Shown here: piece after piece, positions 1-9,760 of the stretch | Numbering within the stretch: position 1 is the first letter of the stretch | Layout of the letters: every line of letters begins with the position of its first letter | NCBI GenBank assembly: GCA_010356995.1 | Contig: ML996694.1 | Coordinates: 57,139 to 121,138, forward strand | From: Trichodelitschia bisporula | Taxonomy: Eukaryota > Ascomycota > Dothideomycetes > Phaeotrichales > Phaeotrichaceae | Direction of reading: 5' to 3' | Length of the DNA stretch: 64,000 nt | Made by a program: the position numbers and the translations under genes | The notes under the pieces: model-generated | What the model saw: only the letters and a program-made list of their open reading frames with translations | Databases searched by the model: none | What the model was told of the DNA's origin: nothing

Positions 1-2928
1 CAACTCGAAAAACTCCCGGTTCGCGCAAAGGAACTAACGCTGGAATGCATCCTCGCCCTCCTCCAGACGGCATGGAAGGCCGACATGCCCCCCGAACTAG
101 GCTGCCAGCTCCTGATTCTGCTCTCGTTCCTCGCGGACCCGGGACCGGGGAAACCGCTGACTTCGTCTGAGGAACTCCAAGCGTTGACGTTCACGTGTAT
201 GGACGCCGTCTTCACCGCCCTATCCAGCAGCCCGAAATCCCGCGCCGCGCTCACCGCATCACCCAACCTCCCCCACCTAGGCAAATCCGTCTCGGTCCTC
301 CTCGACGGCGCCGTCGATGGCGTCTCGCCCGCAATCCAACTCGCCGCCCTCTCCGCGCTGCACTCCTTCGCCACCGCCGTCCTCGACCCCGAAGCCCTCG
401 CCCTCTCCTTCCTCCCGGGTATCATGTCCGCCCTAACCAAGATCCTAACCCAAGCCGCCAACGCGCGGCGCTCGATCCGCGTCCTCGCGTCCGCGCTCGA
501 CGTACTCACGGTCCTACTCCCGACCGTGCTCTCGGAAGCAGCGACCGCCAATCTCCCCGAAAAAGCAACAGCCACACGCCTCGACCGCGCCTGGCTCCGG
601 GCTACATCCGCACAAGTCAACCTCGCGCTCGGCAACGTCGTCAAGCTCCGTCAGCACGACCGGGACACCGTACGATCCGCCCTATCCCGGCTCTGCCTCA
701 CCATAATCCAACAATGCCGCGCCTCACTCTCCGCCTCCATCCCCATGGTGCTCGAAACGCTAGTCACGCTCGCAGCCACCGACACAGATACGCAGCGCGC
801 GCTAAGTGATTTACTAGGAGCTGACTACACGCTGGCGGAAATCCTCCGCGAGTTGCTGCGCGGGTGGATCGTGGCCCTGCCCCGCGTTATGCAGTCTACG
901 GACGACGCGTCAAGGCATAGACGGATCCACCAACTCGAGCTCGCGCACCGGCTGCTCAGCGCGCAGGCCGTCGATCTTACCCCTGTCGACGGCGTCCTGG
1001 CTGCGAATCTGAGGGACAGTGTGGTTAACGCCATACACCTCGGCAAAGGGGCCGGCGGTGTGGTTGAGTACCCCGACACCGGGCCGGGGATAATGGACGT
1101 CAGCACATCTGACGCCGTGACCTTTGCGCCCGTCCTCGCGCCACGGCCCGCGCAAGTCGCCACGCTGGACGAACTATCGCACTTCCTAACGCATCTCAGC
1201 GCGGCAGATACGGGGCTGGCGGTGACGCGGGAGCTCATCCCCTCCCTCCCCATCAGCGCGGGTGAGGCGCAACTCGCATCCTTCTGGCTCAGCCTCACCA
1301 TCTTACGCAAGTCATGCGAGTCCGCGCTCGCGGTGACGGACATGCTCGCGCTAGACGCGGGGTCTGACGATAGGGCTGATCTGCTGGAGCAGATGTACTC
1401 GTTCTCGCTGGGCGTGCTTACGGCCCCGTCGGATGAGCTCGAGGGGCTGGATTGGCGCCTGCAGGCGCTATCCCTCGAAACACTCGCGCTCCAAGCCAGT
1501 CAACAGGGGCAGGCGTTCCGCGCGGAGCTGATCGACGCGCTGTACCCCGTCCTGCACATCATGGGCGCGCCGCACCCGGCCCTGCGTGCGCACGCCGTGT
1601 CCACGCTCAACATTCTCGCTCGGTCCTGCGGGTACGCCAGCGCCGCGGAGCTGGTGATTGGGAATGTGGATTATTTGGTTAATGCGGTGGGGCTGCGGTT
1701 GAATATGTTCGATCTCACGCCTCAAGCGCCTAGGGTGTTGCTTATGATGGTTAGATTAGCGGGGCCGGGCGTGGTGAGGTACCTTGGGGATGTCGTGGAG
1801 AGTGTGTTTGCGGCTTTGGAGGCGTTTCATGGGTATAAGGGACTGGTGGAGGGGTTGTTTGGGGCGCTGAGGGGGATTGTGGAGGTTGGGGTGAGGGAGC
1901 CGGCGCTTGCTATCACCGAAGGGGGAGAGGGAGCCCAGGACCAAGAGGGGGGATCAAAGCAAGAAGGTGGGCCGGCGAGCATGGCGGTTGTTGCGGAGCG
2001 GTTTTGGGCTATAAGGCAAAGGAGGGAGGAGAGGGAGGCAAGGGTTGAGAACGTGGGACCATTTCCACAGCGCCCGTGGAAGGAGGAAAAGGAGCAGGAT
2101 GCCATGGATACCGACGACCGCGACCTCAACGACATCAACAACGACGACGACGAAGCCACCTCCCCTCCCCCCCCTACCCCGGACGACGTCGAAACCCCCC
2201 CACCAGCCCCCCTCACCTTCGACATCCTCCTCCGCATCGCATCCCTAACCCAGCACTACCTCCCCTCCTCCTCCGCTCCCCTGCGCACCTCCCTCCTCTC
2301 ACTCCTCACCACCGCCCTCCCCGCCCTCGCGAAACACGAAAACACGCTCCTCCCCGCGATTCACACCCTCTGGCCCGTTGTCCTGGCGCGCCTGGACGAC
2401 GGGGAGGCGTATGTGGTTGCGGGGGCCATGGATGTTGTTGGCTTGATGTGCGTCCACGCTGGGGACTTCATGAGAAGCCGCATCGAAGAAAGCTGGGGGT
2501 TTATGAAGTCCTGCGTCCTGAAGCGGACGCGAATAGGCGTGCCGGGAGCTGGAGCCAGCACCACAGTCACGACATCAAGCGGATACACGTCAACACCTAC
2601 CGCCCTCCTCACGGCATCCTTCACCACGCTCCTCACGCGGATAGCACGCTACGTCCCCGTCTCCGACATGCTCTTCGACGACATCGTGGACCTCCTCGCT
2701 CCTACGCTTTCGCACAACCCCGACGCACGTGCCGCACTGGAAGCACGCAACGCGGACGCGGTCTGGCTGGCCGAACGCCAGTTCGCCATTTACAGGGAGA
2801 AGGAGAAGGCTCTTCTCGGTTCCCGTCTGGAAAGCGGAGCGGGAAGTGGTGGGGCGGTAGTGTCAAGCGGGTATCCGCAGCGGAAAGCTCTTGGCAAACA
2901 GGGGCTGCGGTTTGTGGGTGTGGTTTGA
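1..2928 (+). CDS. TTI1: Tti1-like HEAT-repeat protein, 3' part (5' end outside window)
   Basis: The frame is open from base 1 to the stop at 2926-2928, so the gene enters from the left; the first in-window Met (85) lies inside the protein and is not the start. About 975 residues are visible. Family knowledge: Tti1 joins Tel2 and Tti2 in the TTT co-chaperone that matures PI3K-like kinases (TOR, ATM/ATR relatives). Seen: leucine/alanine-rich helical repeats throughout; family-like stretches such as LALGNVVKLRQHDRDTVR near base 630 and VDYLVNAVGLRLNMFDLTPQ near base 1670; a low-complexity acidic, proline-rich linker (about 2090-2210) between two helical blocks. No intron is needed in the visible part. 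Identification rests on recalled family similarity. Confidence 0.85.
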   Translation, partial: QLEKLPVRAKELTLECILALLQTAWKADMPPELGCQLLILLSFLADPGPGKPLTSSEELQALTFTCMDAVFTALSSSPKSRAALTASPNLPHLGKSVSVLLDGAVDGVSPAIQLAALSALHSFATAVLDPEALALSFLPGIMSALTKILTQAANARRSIRVLASALDVLTVLLPTVLSEAATANLPEKATATRLDRAWLRATSAQVNLALGNVVKLRQHDRDTVRSALSRLCLTIIQQCRASLSASIPMVLETLVTLAATDTDTQRALSDLLGADYTLAEILRELLRGWIVALPRVMQSTDDASRHRRIHQLELAHRLLSAQAVDLTPVDGVLAANLRDSVVNAIHLGKGAGGVVEYPDTGPGIMDVSTSDAVTFAPVLAPRPAQVATLDELSHFLTHLSAADTGLAVTRELIPSLPISAGEAQLASFWLSLTILRKSCESALAVTDMLALDAGSDDRADLLEQMYSFSLGVLTAPSDELEGLDWRLQALSLETLALQASQQGQAFRAELIDALYPVLHIMGAPHPALRAHAVSTLNILARSCGYASAAELVIGNVDYLVNAVGLRLNMFDLTPQAPRVLLMMVRLAGPGVVRYLGDVVESVFAALEAFHGYKGLVEGLFGALRGIVEVGVREPALAITEGGEGAQDQEGGSKQEGGPASMAVVAERFWAIRQRREEREARVENVGPFPQRPWKEEKEQDAMDTDDRDLNDINNDDDEATSPPPPTPDDVETPPPAPLTFDILLRIASLTQHYLPSSSAPLRTSLLSLLTTALPALAKHENTLLPAIHTLWPVVLARLDDGEAYVVAGAMDVVGLMCVHAGDFMRSRIEESWGFMKSCVLKRTRIGVPGAGASTTVTTSSGYTSTPTALLTASFTTLLTRIARYVPVSDMLFDDIVDLLAPTLSHNPDARAALEARNADAVWLAERQFAIYREKEKALLGSRLESGAGSGGAVVSSGYPQRKALGKQGLRFVGVV

Positions 2929-3558
2929 TGCGGGGCTGCCAGTCGCTTTGCGGCGGGGGAAATGTGTGAGGCGAGGCGTGGGTTTGGGTGTTGGTTTGGG
3001 TGCGGGCGGGACGAGGCGACGGTTTGAACGGGCGGAATGTGGTTTGAGGCGGCTCGTATGCGCGTTTGTCGTCATCTCCCCGACTTTACCGCCTCATATT
3101 GTCTGAGTGTCGTTTGGCAGACGGAGTGAGACAGCAAACAGGCGCTTCCTTACCCTTGTGGGCGCCTTGGATTGCGACGGGGTCTGAGATGGGGTTTAAA
3201 GCGGTGCGGGAGGGATGGGGGACGGAGAGGGCGGTATTGATACAGTCGCTATCTCTCTCCCTCGCGCGGTTGCGGTGTTTCTCCTCGGGTGTTAATCTGT
3301 CCGCTCACGGAAGCATTGCATTTGCGGGGGCGCTGAAAACGGGTCTGCTTTGTCTAGTTCGTTCTTGGAGTCCTTTGTTGCGAGTCCTTCGCTCGGGAGC
3401 GCATATCGACGACACTCTTCCTCCTACCACACGACACCTGATTTCTTATACCTCACCAGCCGAAAGACTTTATACGCTCCGACGGCCAACCAGCACCCCT
3501 CACCAACCACCCAGAACACCTCATACCTTCACAACCCCTCGTCTCACCACTCCGCAAA
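2929..3558. other. Intergenic region, no supported gene
   Basis: 3' flank of TTI1 and likely promoter and leader of the small gene at 3559. The last 140 bases are C/A/T-rich, like a fungal 5' leader. Open frames here have no recognisable protein features. Confidence 0.5.
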
Positions 3559-3774
3559 ATGTGCTACCACCTCTACACCCACTTCCTCGCCTGCCCGCAC
3601 ACACCCGCCTGCGTCGCGCTGCACACACATCAGTGCCTGAAAGTCGAGAACCCGATGCTTGTCCTTTTCTGTCCGCACTACGTCACACAACGAGTCACGA
3701 AGAGGGAACCTTGTCCGGGGGCGGAGGGGACAGCCAGTGGAGGAATCGAGGGGGATATGTGGGGGAGTGGGTAG
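3559..3774 (+). CDS. Small Cys/His-rich protein (hypothetical)
   Basis: 71-residue open frame beginning MCYHLYTHFLACPHTPAC. It has six cysteines (2, 12, 18, 26, 38, 52) and several histidines packed into the first 52 residues, followed by a glycine-rich tail. The ATG follows a C/A-rich leader and has a purine-rich upstream context (gcaaaATG), usual for fungal starts. Short fungal proteins opening with Met-Cys and ending their conserved part with R-E-P-C-P are, as I recall, a recurrent uncharacterised family; this resemblance is recalled, not searched. It may bind zinc (inference). There is no signal peptide. Alternatively this is a chance frame, since the longer overlapping frame at 3066-3782 is unconvincing. 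Confidence 0.5.
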   Translation: MCYHLYTHFLACPHTPACVALHTHQCLKVENPMLVLFCPHYVTQRVTKREPCPGAEGTASGGIEGDMWGSG

Positions 3775-3957
3775 GAAGCTGAAGGGGAAGGGAGAGAGGA
3801 TGGGGGCAGGTGGACGGAGTTATGGAACATGGAAGCGGTGGTGGAGCATGGAGGTCGTGTCGGGTGTAGTTGTTGATGACATGCTTGCCTAGATTTACAA
3901 GAACCCTCATCGGGCATTATTCAGCCTCCCCCCTTCCCATCACCGTGACCCCCCAGG

Positions 3958-4761
3958 CTACCGTATAAACGGAATCCCTACCCTCGTCCCCGCCCTATAC
4001 CCCTCATACTCCTCAAAAAACTGCCCAAGCGCCCTCTCCTCCCCCTTAATCCTGCTATTAAAAAACCGCCACAGCACCACGGTGTACAACACCAGACACC
4101 CCGCATTCCCACACACAACCTGCGTGCCCAGCGCCCACCAAAAGAACCCGAAGTAGGACGGGTGCCGCAGGATGCTGTACACGCCGTGCGTGACGAGCGC
4201 GTGGCCTTCGCGCCGCCGTGTTTGGACGCGGTGGTTGAAGTTTGGGCCTGCGGTTGCTATTGCTGCTGTGCGTAGGGTCTGGCCCAGCAGCACGAGGCCG
4301 AAGCCGAGTGTGATGACGGGGGCGGGCCAGCGCTGCCAGCTGGGATAGAAGATGCCGGTGAGGATGCACTCGATCATGGCGGCTGTGTGGGCGGCGGCGT
4401 AGGCGAGCCCGTTGGATGTCAGGAGGAAGGCGTCGATTTTGGCCATTTTCGGGCTCCAGCGGGCGTGGGCGTGGTATTCGAGGAAGTGGAATATGCAGAG
4501 GCAGGAGAGGAAGAAGGGGGGGCGCCAGAGGGGGGAGGTTGTAAGGGTTGCGGTTAGGAGGGCGGTGAGAGCGGAGGTTCCGAGGAGAGTGCCGAGGGCG
4601 AAGGAAAGAACGGAGGCCTTTGAGAGAGAATGGGAGCCATCGGGGAGGATGATTCGGAGGGGATTTGGTTGTTCGGGACGCCAGTGTTCGTGGTGTGACT
4701 GGGAGGGGGAGGTGGGCGGTGAGGGTGAGGGAGAGGCGGATGTTGATGGTGAGGTTGACAT
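3958..4761 (-). CDS. STE14: Protein-S-isoprenylcysteine O-methyltransferase (ICMT family)
   Basis: Intronless 267-residue integral membrane protein. Family role: carboxyl-methylates the C-terminal prenylcysteine of CaaX proteins (Ras/Rho GTPases, a-factor-like pheromones) in the ER membrane using S-adenosylmethionine. Seen: a Ser/Pro-rich cytosolic N-terminus (1-30), hydrophobic segments at about 49-75, 82-97, 110-138, 147-165 and 204-232, the family signature RHPSYFGF at 199-206, and a C-terminal Glu pair (241-242) followed by the EEYEGYRAGTRVGIPFI-type end. Length is normal for the family. The ATG at 4761 is the only Met before the first membrane segment. The next gene leftwards is the small gene at 3559, on the other strand. 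Confidence 0.9.
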   Translation of the reverse strand: MSTSPSTSASPSPSPPTSPSQSHHEHWRPEQPNPLRIILPDGSHSLSKASVLSFALGTLLGTSALTALLTATLTTSPLWRPPFFLSCLCIFHFLEYHAHARWSPKMAKIDAFLLTSNGLAYAAAHTAAMIECILTGIFYPSWQRWPAPVITLGFGLVLLGQTLRTAAIATAGPNFNHRVQTRRREGHALVTHGVYSILRHPSYFGFFWWALGTQVVCGNAGCLVLYTVVLWRFFNSRIKGEERALGQFFEEYEGYRAGTRVGIPFIR

Positions 4762-5511
4762 CGCAGCGTGCGTCTGCGTGGTTCAATGGCGGGGAAGGGA
4801 TGCTGAAGCGGTGTGCATGACAGCGTGGTATGTGTTCGTGATGGCGATCGGTCGCGATGTTCTTTGACGTGGAGTTGCGGATGCAAGAGGCAGGTCGGTG
4901 GGGCAGAGCCGCAAACGGCGACGCGACGCGCATGAGTCTTGGCGCCGGGTGCTCCCGATCGGGGGTGCGGTCGGGCCGAGTGGAACGAGGGCCGGCAGTT
5001 TGGCAGTGCCGGGTAGATGCAAGACAAGGGAGGTTGTGTGTCCGAGGAAGAGCAGCGGAACATCGCACGGCAGCTACAGAGTGGATTCGGTACAGAGGCA
5101 CACAAAGGACCTCGGTTTGACCTGCGAGGCGAACGCGGGAGGTCTAGCGGACCAGTGAAGCTGGAGCCATATCCTAGGCCAAAATCATACTACAGGACCA
5201 CCAAGACATCGATTCTCGAAGCTGATAACGCTCGGGACGATGACTTGAGATGATGGAGAAGGGGGGTGGAGAGGAGTCGGAGCCGTTGTGAAATCGTCAG
5301 GCTAGTTGGGACTGACTGCTGTGCACGAGAGGACATGGAGGAATCGCAACAATATTCAGCATCTCGTTGAAACACGCAACAGCGCAAAAATTACACGATA
5401 CCTTGCGCCAGTCGCAAGACCAATTCCAACCCTTTGATTCCTTCTATTGGTATAACCATGACCTGAAACCAGAGCACCTCGCCAGCTATGCAAACATCCC
5501 ATTAACACCTC
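4762..5511. other. Intergenic region, no supported gene
   Basis: Upstream of the methyltransferase gene (minus) and downstream of the PRCC-like gene (minus). The frames present are short, Arg/Pro-rich and not protein-like. Probably the promoter of the methyltransferase gene plus the 3' flank of the PRCC-like gene. Confidence 0.5.
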
Positions 5512-6582
5512 TCACCATCCATATCTTGCCCCAGCCTCGCGCTGATTCCTCTTCCCCTGTGCAAAATGCTCCTCCAAAGCCTCCTTCTGCGCCGTGGCCT
5601 GGTTGAGTAGCTGTTTGAGGCTGTGTTTGCCCGGGGCGATGGTGCGGACGGGGTTGTGCACGGCAGTCTCGCCCCGCGCCCGCAGCTCCTCGTTCGCCTC
5701 GTACTCGGCATCTGTGTTGAATTTGCCGATGTTGACCCCGGACAGATCGAGACCGCCGGCTTTGCCTGCCTTCCGCCCAAATATGCGCTTCATTTCGGCT
5801 TGGGAGAGGTTGAGATCGCTGACTTCGAGCCCCGAGGGTGCAGCTTTTTGTGCGGGCTGCTCCGGCCACGACGTTTCTTCCTGGTACTCATTTGCATTAT
5901 CCTCCTCCGGTTCCAGCAGGACGGGCTTGTATGCTTCGGTTGGCGCCGCCTTCGTCTCCACTATCTCCTCTGTTGTTATCGAAAAGAGAGACACCTTTGG
6001 TTTGGTGGGTTTGGCCGGCAGTGCTTGCGAAGGCGCGGTCGATGCCGATGCATTTGATGCCTTTGACGCCTCGGCAGCAGCGGCGCTGCTTGGATGTGGT
6101 CGCTTCTTCTGAGCTCTCCTCGCGACCGAAAGTGGCTTGAAGACGGTGGCCTTGCCGACGATCTTGACGCTGTCTCCTGGATTCATTGGCTCCACCTTTG
6201 CTGTCGCTGCTCCGGTAGCTGTTGTACTAGCCTCTTCTGCAGTGTGATCACTCGCGGGTGCCTCTCTGCTAAACGCAGGAGCAGCACCTGTCTTAAGATT
6301 CACACCCGTGCCCATCCCCTTCAGTGCCCGCTTTGGCGCAGGCAAAAAGGCATTGATGTTGAGCGCGCCACCTGTGCGCGGCTTCTTCGCCGGAGGCGCA
6401 TCTTTGTCTATGTCGTCCGTGGAGCTCGCGAGCGAGGATAGGTTGACGCGAACTTTGTGGGTTGAAGGATCGATGAGCTTGCGGGCGGCGGGCTTTGCGG
6501 GTTCGGGAGGCGCGGGCTTTTGGACGGGAGTTTCGTTGTCAGAGTCCTCTGAGTCGGAGTAGGCTACCAGAAGGCTATTCAT
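5512..6582 (-). CDS. PRCC-family protein (mitotic checkpoint regulator PRCC, C-terminal domain)
   Basis: Intronless, 356 residues when started at 6582. That Met opens MNSLLVAYSDSEDSD, the usual N-terminus of fungal PRCC-like proteins; the frame extends 39 codons further upstream but those are not protein-like. Seen: acidic Ser/Asp N-terminus, Pro/Ala-rich low-complexity middle with basic patches (KKPR near residue 64; RAQKKRPHP near 160), and a conserved C-terminal block from about residue 275 (LSQAEMKRIFGRKAG, then HSLKQLLNQATAQKEALEE) ending in RYGW. Family knowledge: human PRCC is a nuclear protein linked to MAD2B localisation and splicing; the fungal role is not established. It shares a 315-bp divergent promoter region with SIN1. 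Confidence 0.8.
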   Translation of the reverse strand: MNSLLVAYSDSEDSDNETPVQKPAPPEPAKPAARKLIDPSTHKVRVNLSSLASSTDDIDKDAPPAKKPRTGGALNINAFLPAPKRALKGMGTGVNLKTGAAPAFSREAPASDHTAEEASTTATGAATAKVEPMNPGDSVKIVGKATVFKPLSVARRAQKKRPHPSSAAAAEASKASNASASTAPSQALPAKPTKPKVSLFSITTEEIVETKAAPTEAYKPVLLEPEEDNANEYQEETSWPEQPAQKAAPSGLEVSDLNLSQAEMKRIFGRKAGKAGGLDLSGVNIGKFNTDAEYEANEELRARGETAVHNPVRTIAPGKHSLKQLLNQATAQKEALEEHFAQGKRNQREAGARYGW

Positions 6583-6897
6583 GGTGAAATGAGGGAGACG
6601 CGTAAGTTGGATGGTGGTTTTGGAGGAGTTGGATAAATGATGCTCTGGAAGTGGCAAGCCGCGTCGCAGAATCCAGGCCCAGTGACCCGCTCCCCGCACC
6701 CGCGACTTTCGGCCAACAACCCTCAGCGGCTGCTCGCTGAGACGTAAGGCCCGACATCACCACCTCTCGAAATGCCTCAACTGCACCATTAACCTAGGTT
6801 AGCCTGCAGCATAACTCCGTTCTTTATCCCAGCAGCGGGCCTGTTACTTCCTGCGGTTACCTTTGTCGCAGGAGTTGTTATCTGCCATGAACTCATC
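6583..6897. promoter_or_regulatory. Divergent promoter between PRCC-like gene and SIN1
   Basis: Only 315 bp separate the two start codons, so both promoters must lie here or overlap it. A perfect 12-bp palindrome, TAACCTAGGTTA, sits near the middle (6790-6801). No obvious TATA box. Regulation is inferred from position only. Confidence 0.55.
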
Positions 6898-9443
6898 ATG
6901 TCTCTCTTAGAACGAGAGGAGTACGTTTGGCCTCCAGTTGCATGTCTCGTCTAACTGTCCCCAGCTTCGTCCTCTACCACCTTAGAACTTCCTACCTCTC
7001 GATGATCAAAGATGGCGTCGGAGACCGCCTTATTCATGTTGACGCTTCGGTCCTGAACGATCCAGCGTTCCGAGCAGCCGGCTGGTTCGCCAACCCATCC
7101 GATATCCGCCGTACTTACTCCCCGCCCATCCCCACTGCCGTCACTGCAGAGTATTTCCAAGCACCCCGAAATGTGAACCTCGTCGACCCCGGGTTTGGCG
7201 ATGATGAAGAGGAGGGCGGCATGATCACCGGTGCCGGGCCCAGCGCCGACACAGTTGGTCCCGGGATGCAGACGCGCAGGAAGCGTCGTAAGGAGACACA
7301 ACCGGAAGAAGAGGATAGCAGCGATCTCAGTGAAGAAAGCGATGAGGAGGGCGAAGGAACTCAGAGGTAGGCAGTTTCTGCCACTCGCAATCCCAGCTTA
7401 CCCCGCAGGCCTGGGAACCAGATCAAGTTCCAGAAAATGCCTCTCCGTACGCGCGCTGGCTCGTCACCCATCCGCAGCAGCAATCTCCTTGATGGGCCCT
7501 CGGTGTTGGTCACATCTCCCTCGCACCCAGCCGATGGCAGCCGGTTGAGGCGGGGCTCTCTTGGTGCGGTAGAAGTCGTCAAGGAGCGTGCCCGTCGTGA
7601 CACCACGACTAGCAGTGAAATGTCGTCGGAGAACGAGCTGGACCCCTCTGTCTTCCAGCGGAAGCAGGTAAATCCCCTTCGAGCAGCCAAGGCCGGTCGC
7701 TTGCTTGCGGAGCGCATCCAGGAGGATGACCGTGAAGACTTGCACGATATGGATCCGGGCGAGGAATCCGACAGCACTCTGTCCTCAGGCTTTGACGGCT
7801 CAGAAGACAGCGAGTCGATTCTGGACGCTGTCGACTCCGGCCCACTCACGTCACTACCGTCGCGCCCCTCTGGGGAGACGGCAATGGCCAAGTTGACGAC
7901 TTCGTCGCCCAAAAGGTCAAGGCAGGGTCCCTCCGTGCTTCAAGCACTGCCCCCACCTCGGCCCATCAGCGTCATGGCACCAGTCAGCGCCTTGACTTTG
8001 GCTTTGAAAGCCAAGGATAAGAAGCCGGATGTCCCCTTCGAGAGGTTTGCCATTCTGAGTGGAAAAGGCGACCCCAATCCCATCTACATCAAGGTCTTCG
8101 CCCCATTTGCAAAGCCCACTCGATCCTATGAAGTTCTGCTGCGCCGGTCGCCCGACTCAGGCGGTGCAGTCTCAGTCGCCGAAGCCATTGGTTTGGCACT
8201 ATGGCGGTATTTCGAGGAAAAAATCGAGCCTCCGATTCCCAACGATAAGTTCAACGTCAACCGATGGAACTTCCGCATGGTCGAAGACGACGAAGTGGAT
8301 TACGACTTTCCAGCTCTCAGTCGCGTCCGCCCGATGGCCGACTTCACTTCCAACAACAACAACCCTCGGCTGCGAGGCCGCTCGCGGGACAAGCCGTGGG
8401 ACGAGTTTGCGTTGGTCGAAGCCAATGATAGCGAGTTCCGCGACAACCAAACTGCTACTCCGCAATACGCCGGAGACACGACTGCGGTAAGACGCGTCTC
8501 TTCACCTCCTCCAACGCTATCGAAAACTCCCGTGCCACAGGCACCCGCGTCCGTTGCCTCCGTCGTGCCCGTCTTGCCCAGGAATCCCATCATTGGCCCC
8601 ACATTCTCGGTAGCTGCATTCCGTAGCCCAGCTGCACCACTCCTCGATGCGCCTGTTGCTCCCGTATCCCATGCGACTCCCCGCATGGGGCCGCCGAAAA
8701 CTCTCACTGTCCACTTCACGGACAATAACTTTGTCTCTATAAAGACTCAAGTCGAAGTCACTACCGACACGTATATTGCCGAGGTGTTTGACCAGGTCTG
8801 CAAGCGTCTCAAAGTGGATATGGCCGCCCACGTACTCAAAGTTTCAAATTCCGCAACTGTTGCGCCTTCAGACCGCACGGTTGAAGCGCTAGGCGACCGC
8901 TCGGAGCTGGACCTCGTGCGGCGGAGGTTTATCGGAGACGGCAATTTCGGTCTGAGCGGTTCGCCGGGCAGCAGCAGCCCGAATGCGCCTCTGCTCATCG
9001 CTCCTGGTGGGACGCCAAAGAAAGGCAAGAAAGTCGGCACTCACCCGCTCGCTCAAAGGAATGACGCCCTCATGCTTTTCGGGAGCAACTCGACATATAA
9101 GCGCTACTACGTGGTGCAAAAGAAGCAGATGTCTTTCTCGTCTTCGACGGCAAAGATCATGGCTCTGGAGGGCGAGTATATGCACGTCATGCCAACGTCG
9201 TCTGAGCACCATCCGACCGCGACCAAGTTCTTCGAGACGCCGGGCAAGGTCATGACGGTTCACTTCAGCAGTGTTATTGGCACCAAAGTCTCTCGACGTC
9301 ATCCGCGCATGTTCCGGGTAGTTGTCTATCGGGAGCGCGAGCAGAAACGCTACGACTTTGAGACGCAGACTTCGGATGAAGCTCAGGAAATCGTCAGTGA
9401 GATCAAAAAGGGTGTCGCGCGGTTCCATGAGGGCGCGGCTTAG
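6898..9443 (+). CDS. SIN1: Sin1/Avo1-type TORC2 subunit
   Basis: Three exons: 6898-6920, 6965-7366, 7409-9443 (819 aa). The first exon is only 23 nt (MSLLERE plus two bases); intron 1 has donor GTACGT, branch CTAAC and acceptor CCCAG, and the join reads MSLLERED-FVLYHLRTSY, the usual N-terminus of fungal Sin1. Intron 2 is 42 nt and joins to PGNQIKFQKMPLRTRAG. Domains (approximate residues): CRIM 335-480 (NFRMVEDDEVDYDF, then RGRSRDKPWDEF), Ras-binding-like 570-650 (begins KTLTVHFTDNNF), PH 686-816 (KRYYVVQKKQMSF). Family role: scaffold of TORC2 that presents AGC kinases to TOR and binds membrane lipid through the PH domain. Starting at 6927 would give a wrong N-terminus. Confidence 0.92.
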
Positions 9444-9760
9444 GCGTGGGATGGGTCTGGGAGGGAATGAGGGCGTTTCGGATGAAATAAGGATGGCCGG
9501 ATGGGATTCTTTCGCGGGCAGGCGGGGCGTAGGATACTGCTTCCTGATATAAAATGCAATGTTTGCGCTTCCACGCCATACTGGCTTGTCCCTGACGTGC
9601 TCTGATCTCTTTGTGCCCATCCCGCCCCCATACCGTAGGGCTGACACTCGGACCGGTCCGCCGGACTAACGTTTATCCCGATCGGCATCGTCACCAGGCT
9701 CCGGTCACGGCCCCGAGCTTCAACGCTCTCACAGTACATACGCCATGTGTCTTTAGAGAC
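9444..9760. other. Intergenic region between SIN1 and the CLC gene
   Basis: 317 bp containing the SIN1 3' end and the promoter/leader of the CLC gene on the same strand. No gene seen. Confidence 0.5.

Noticed and set aside
195-809. Long Arg/Pro-rich frame inside TTI1
   Set aside because: Shadow of the TTI1 coding frame; not protein-like.
3066-3782. 238-codon open frame overlapping the small Cys/His gene
   Set aside because: Its composition changes abruptly along its length and no family is recognised; the shorter frame at 3559 is more protein-like.
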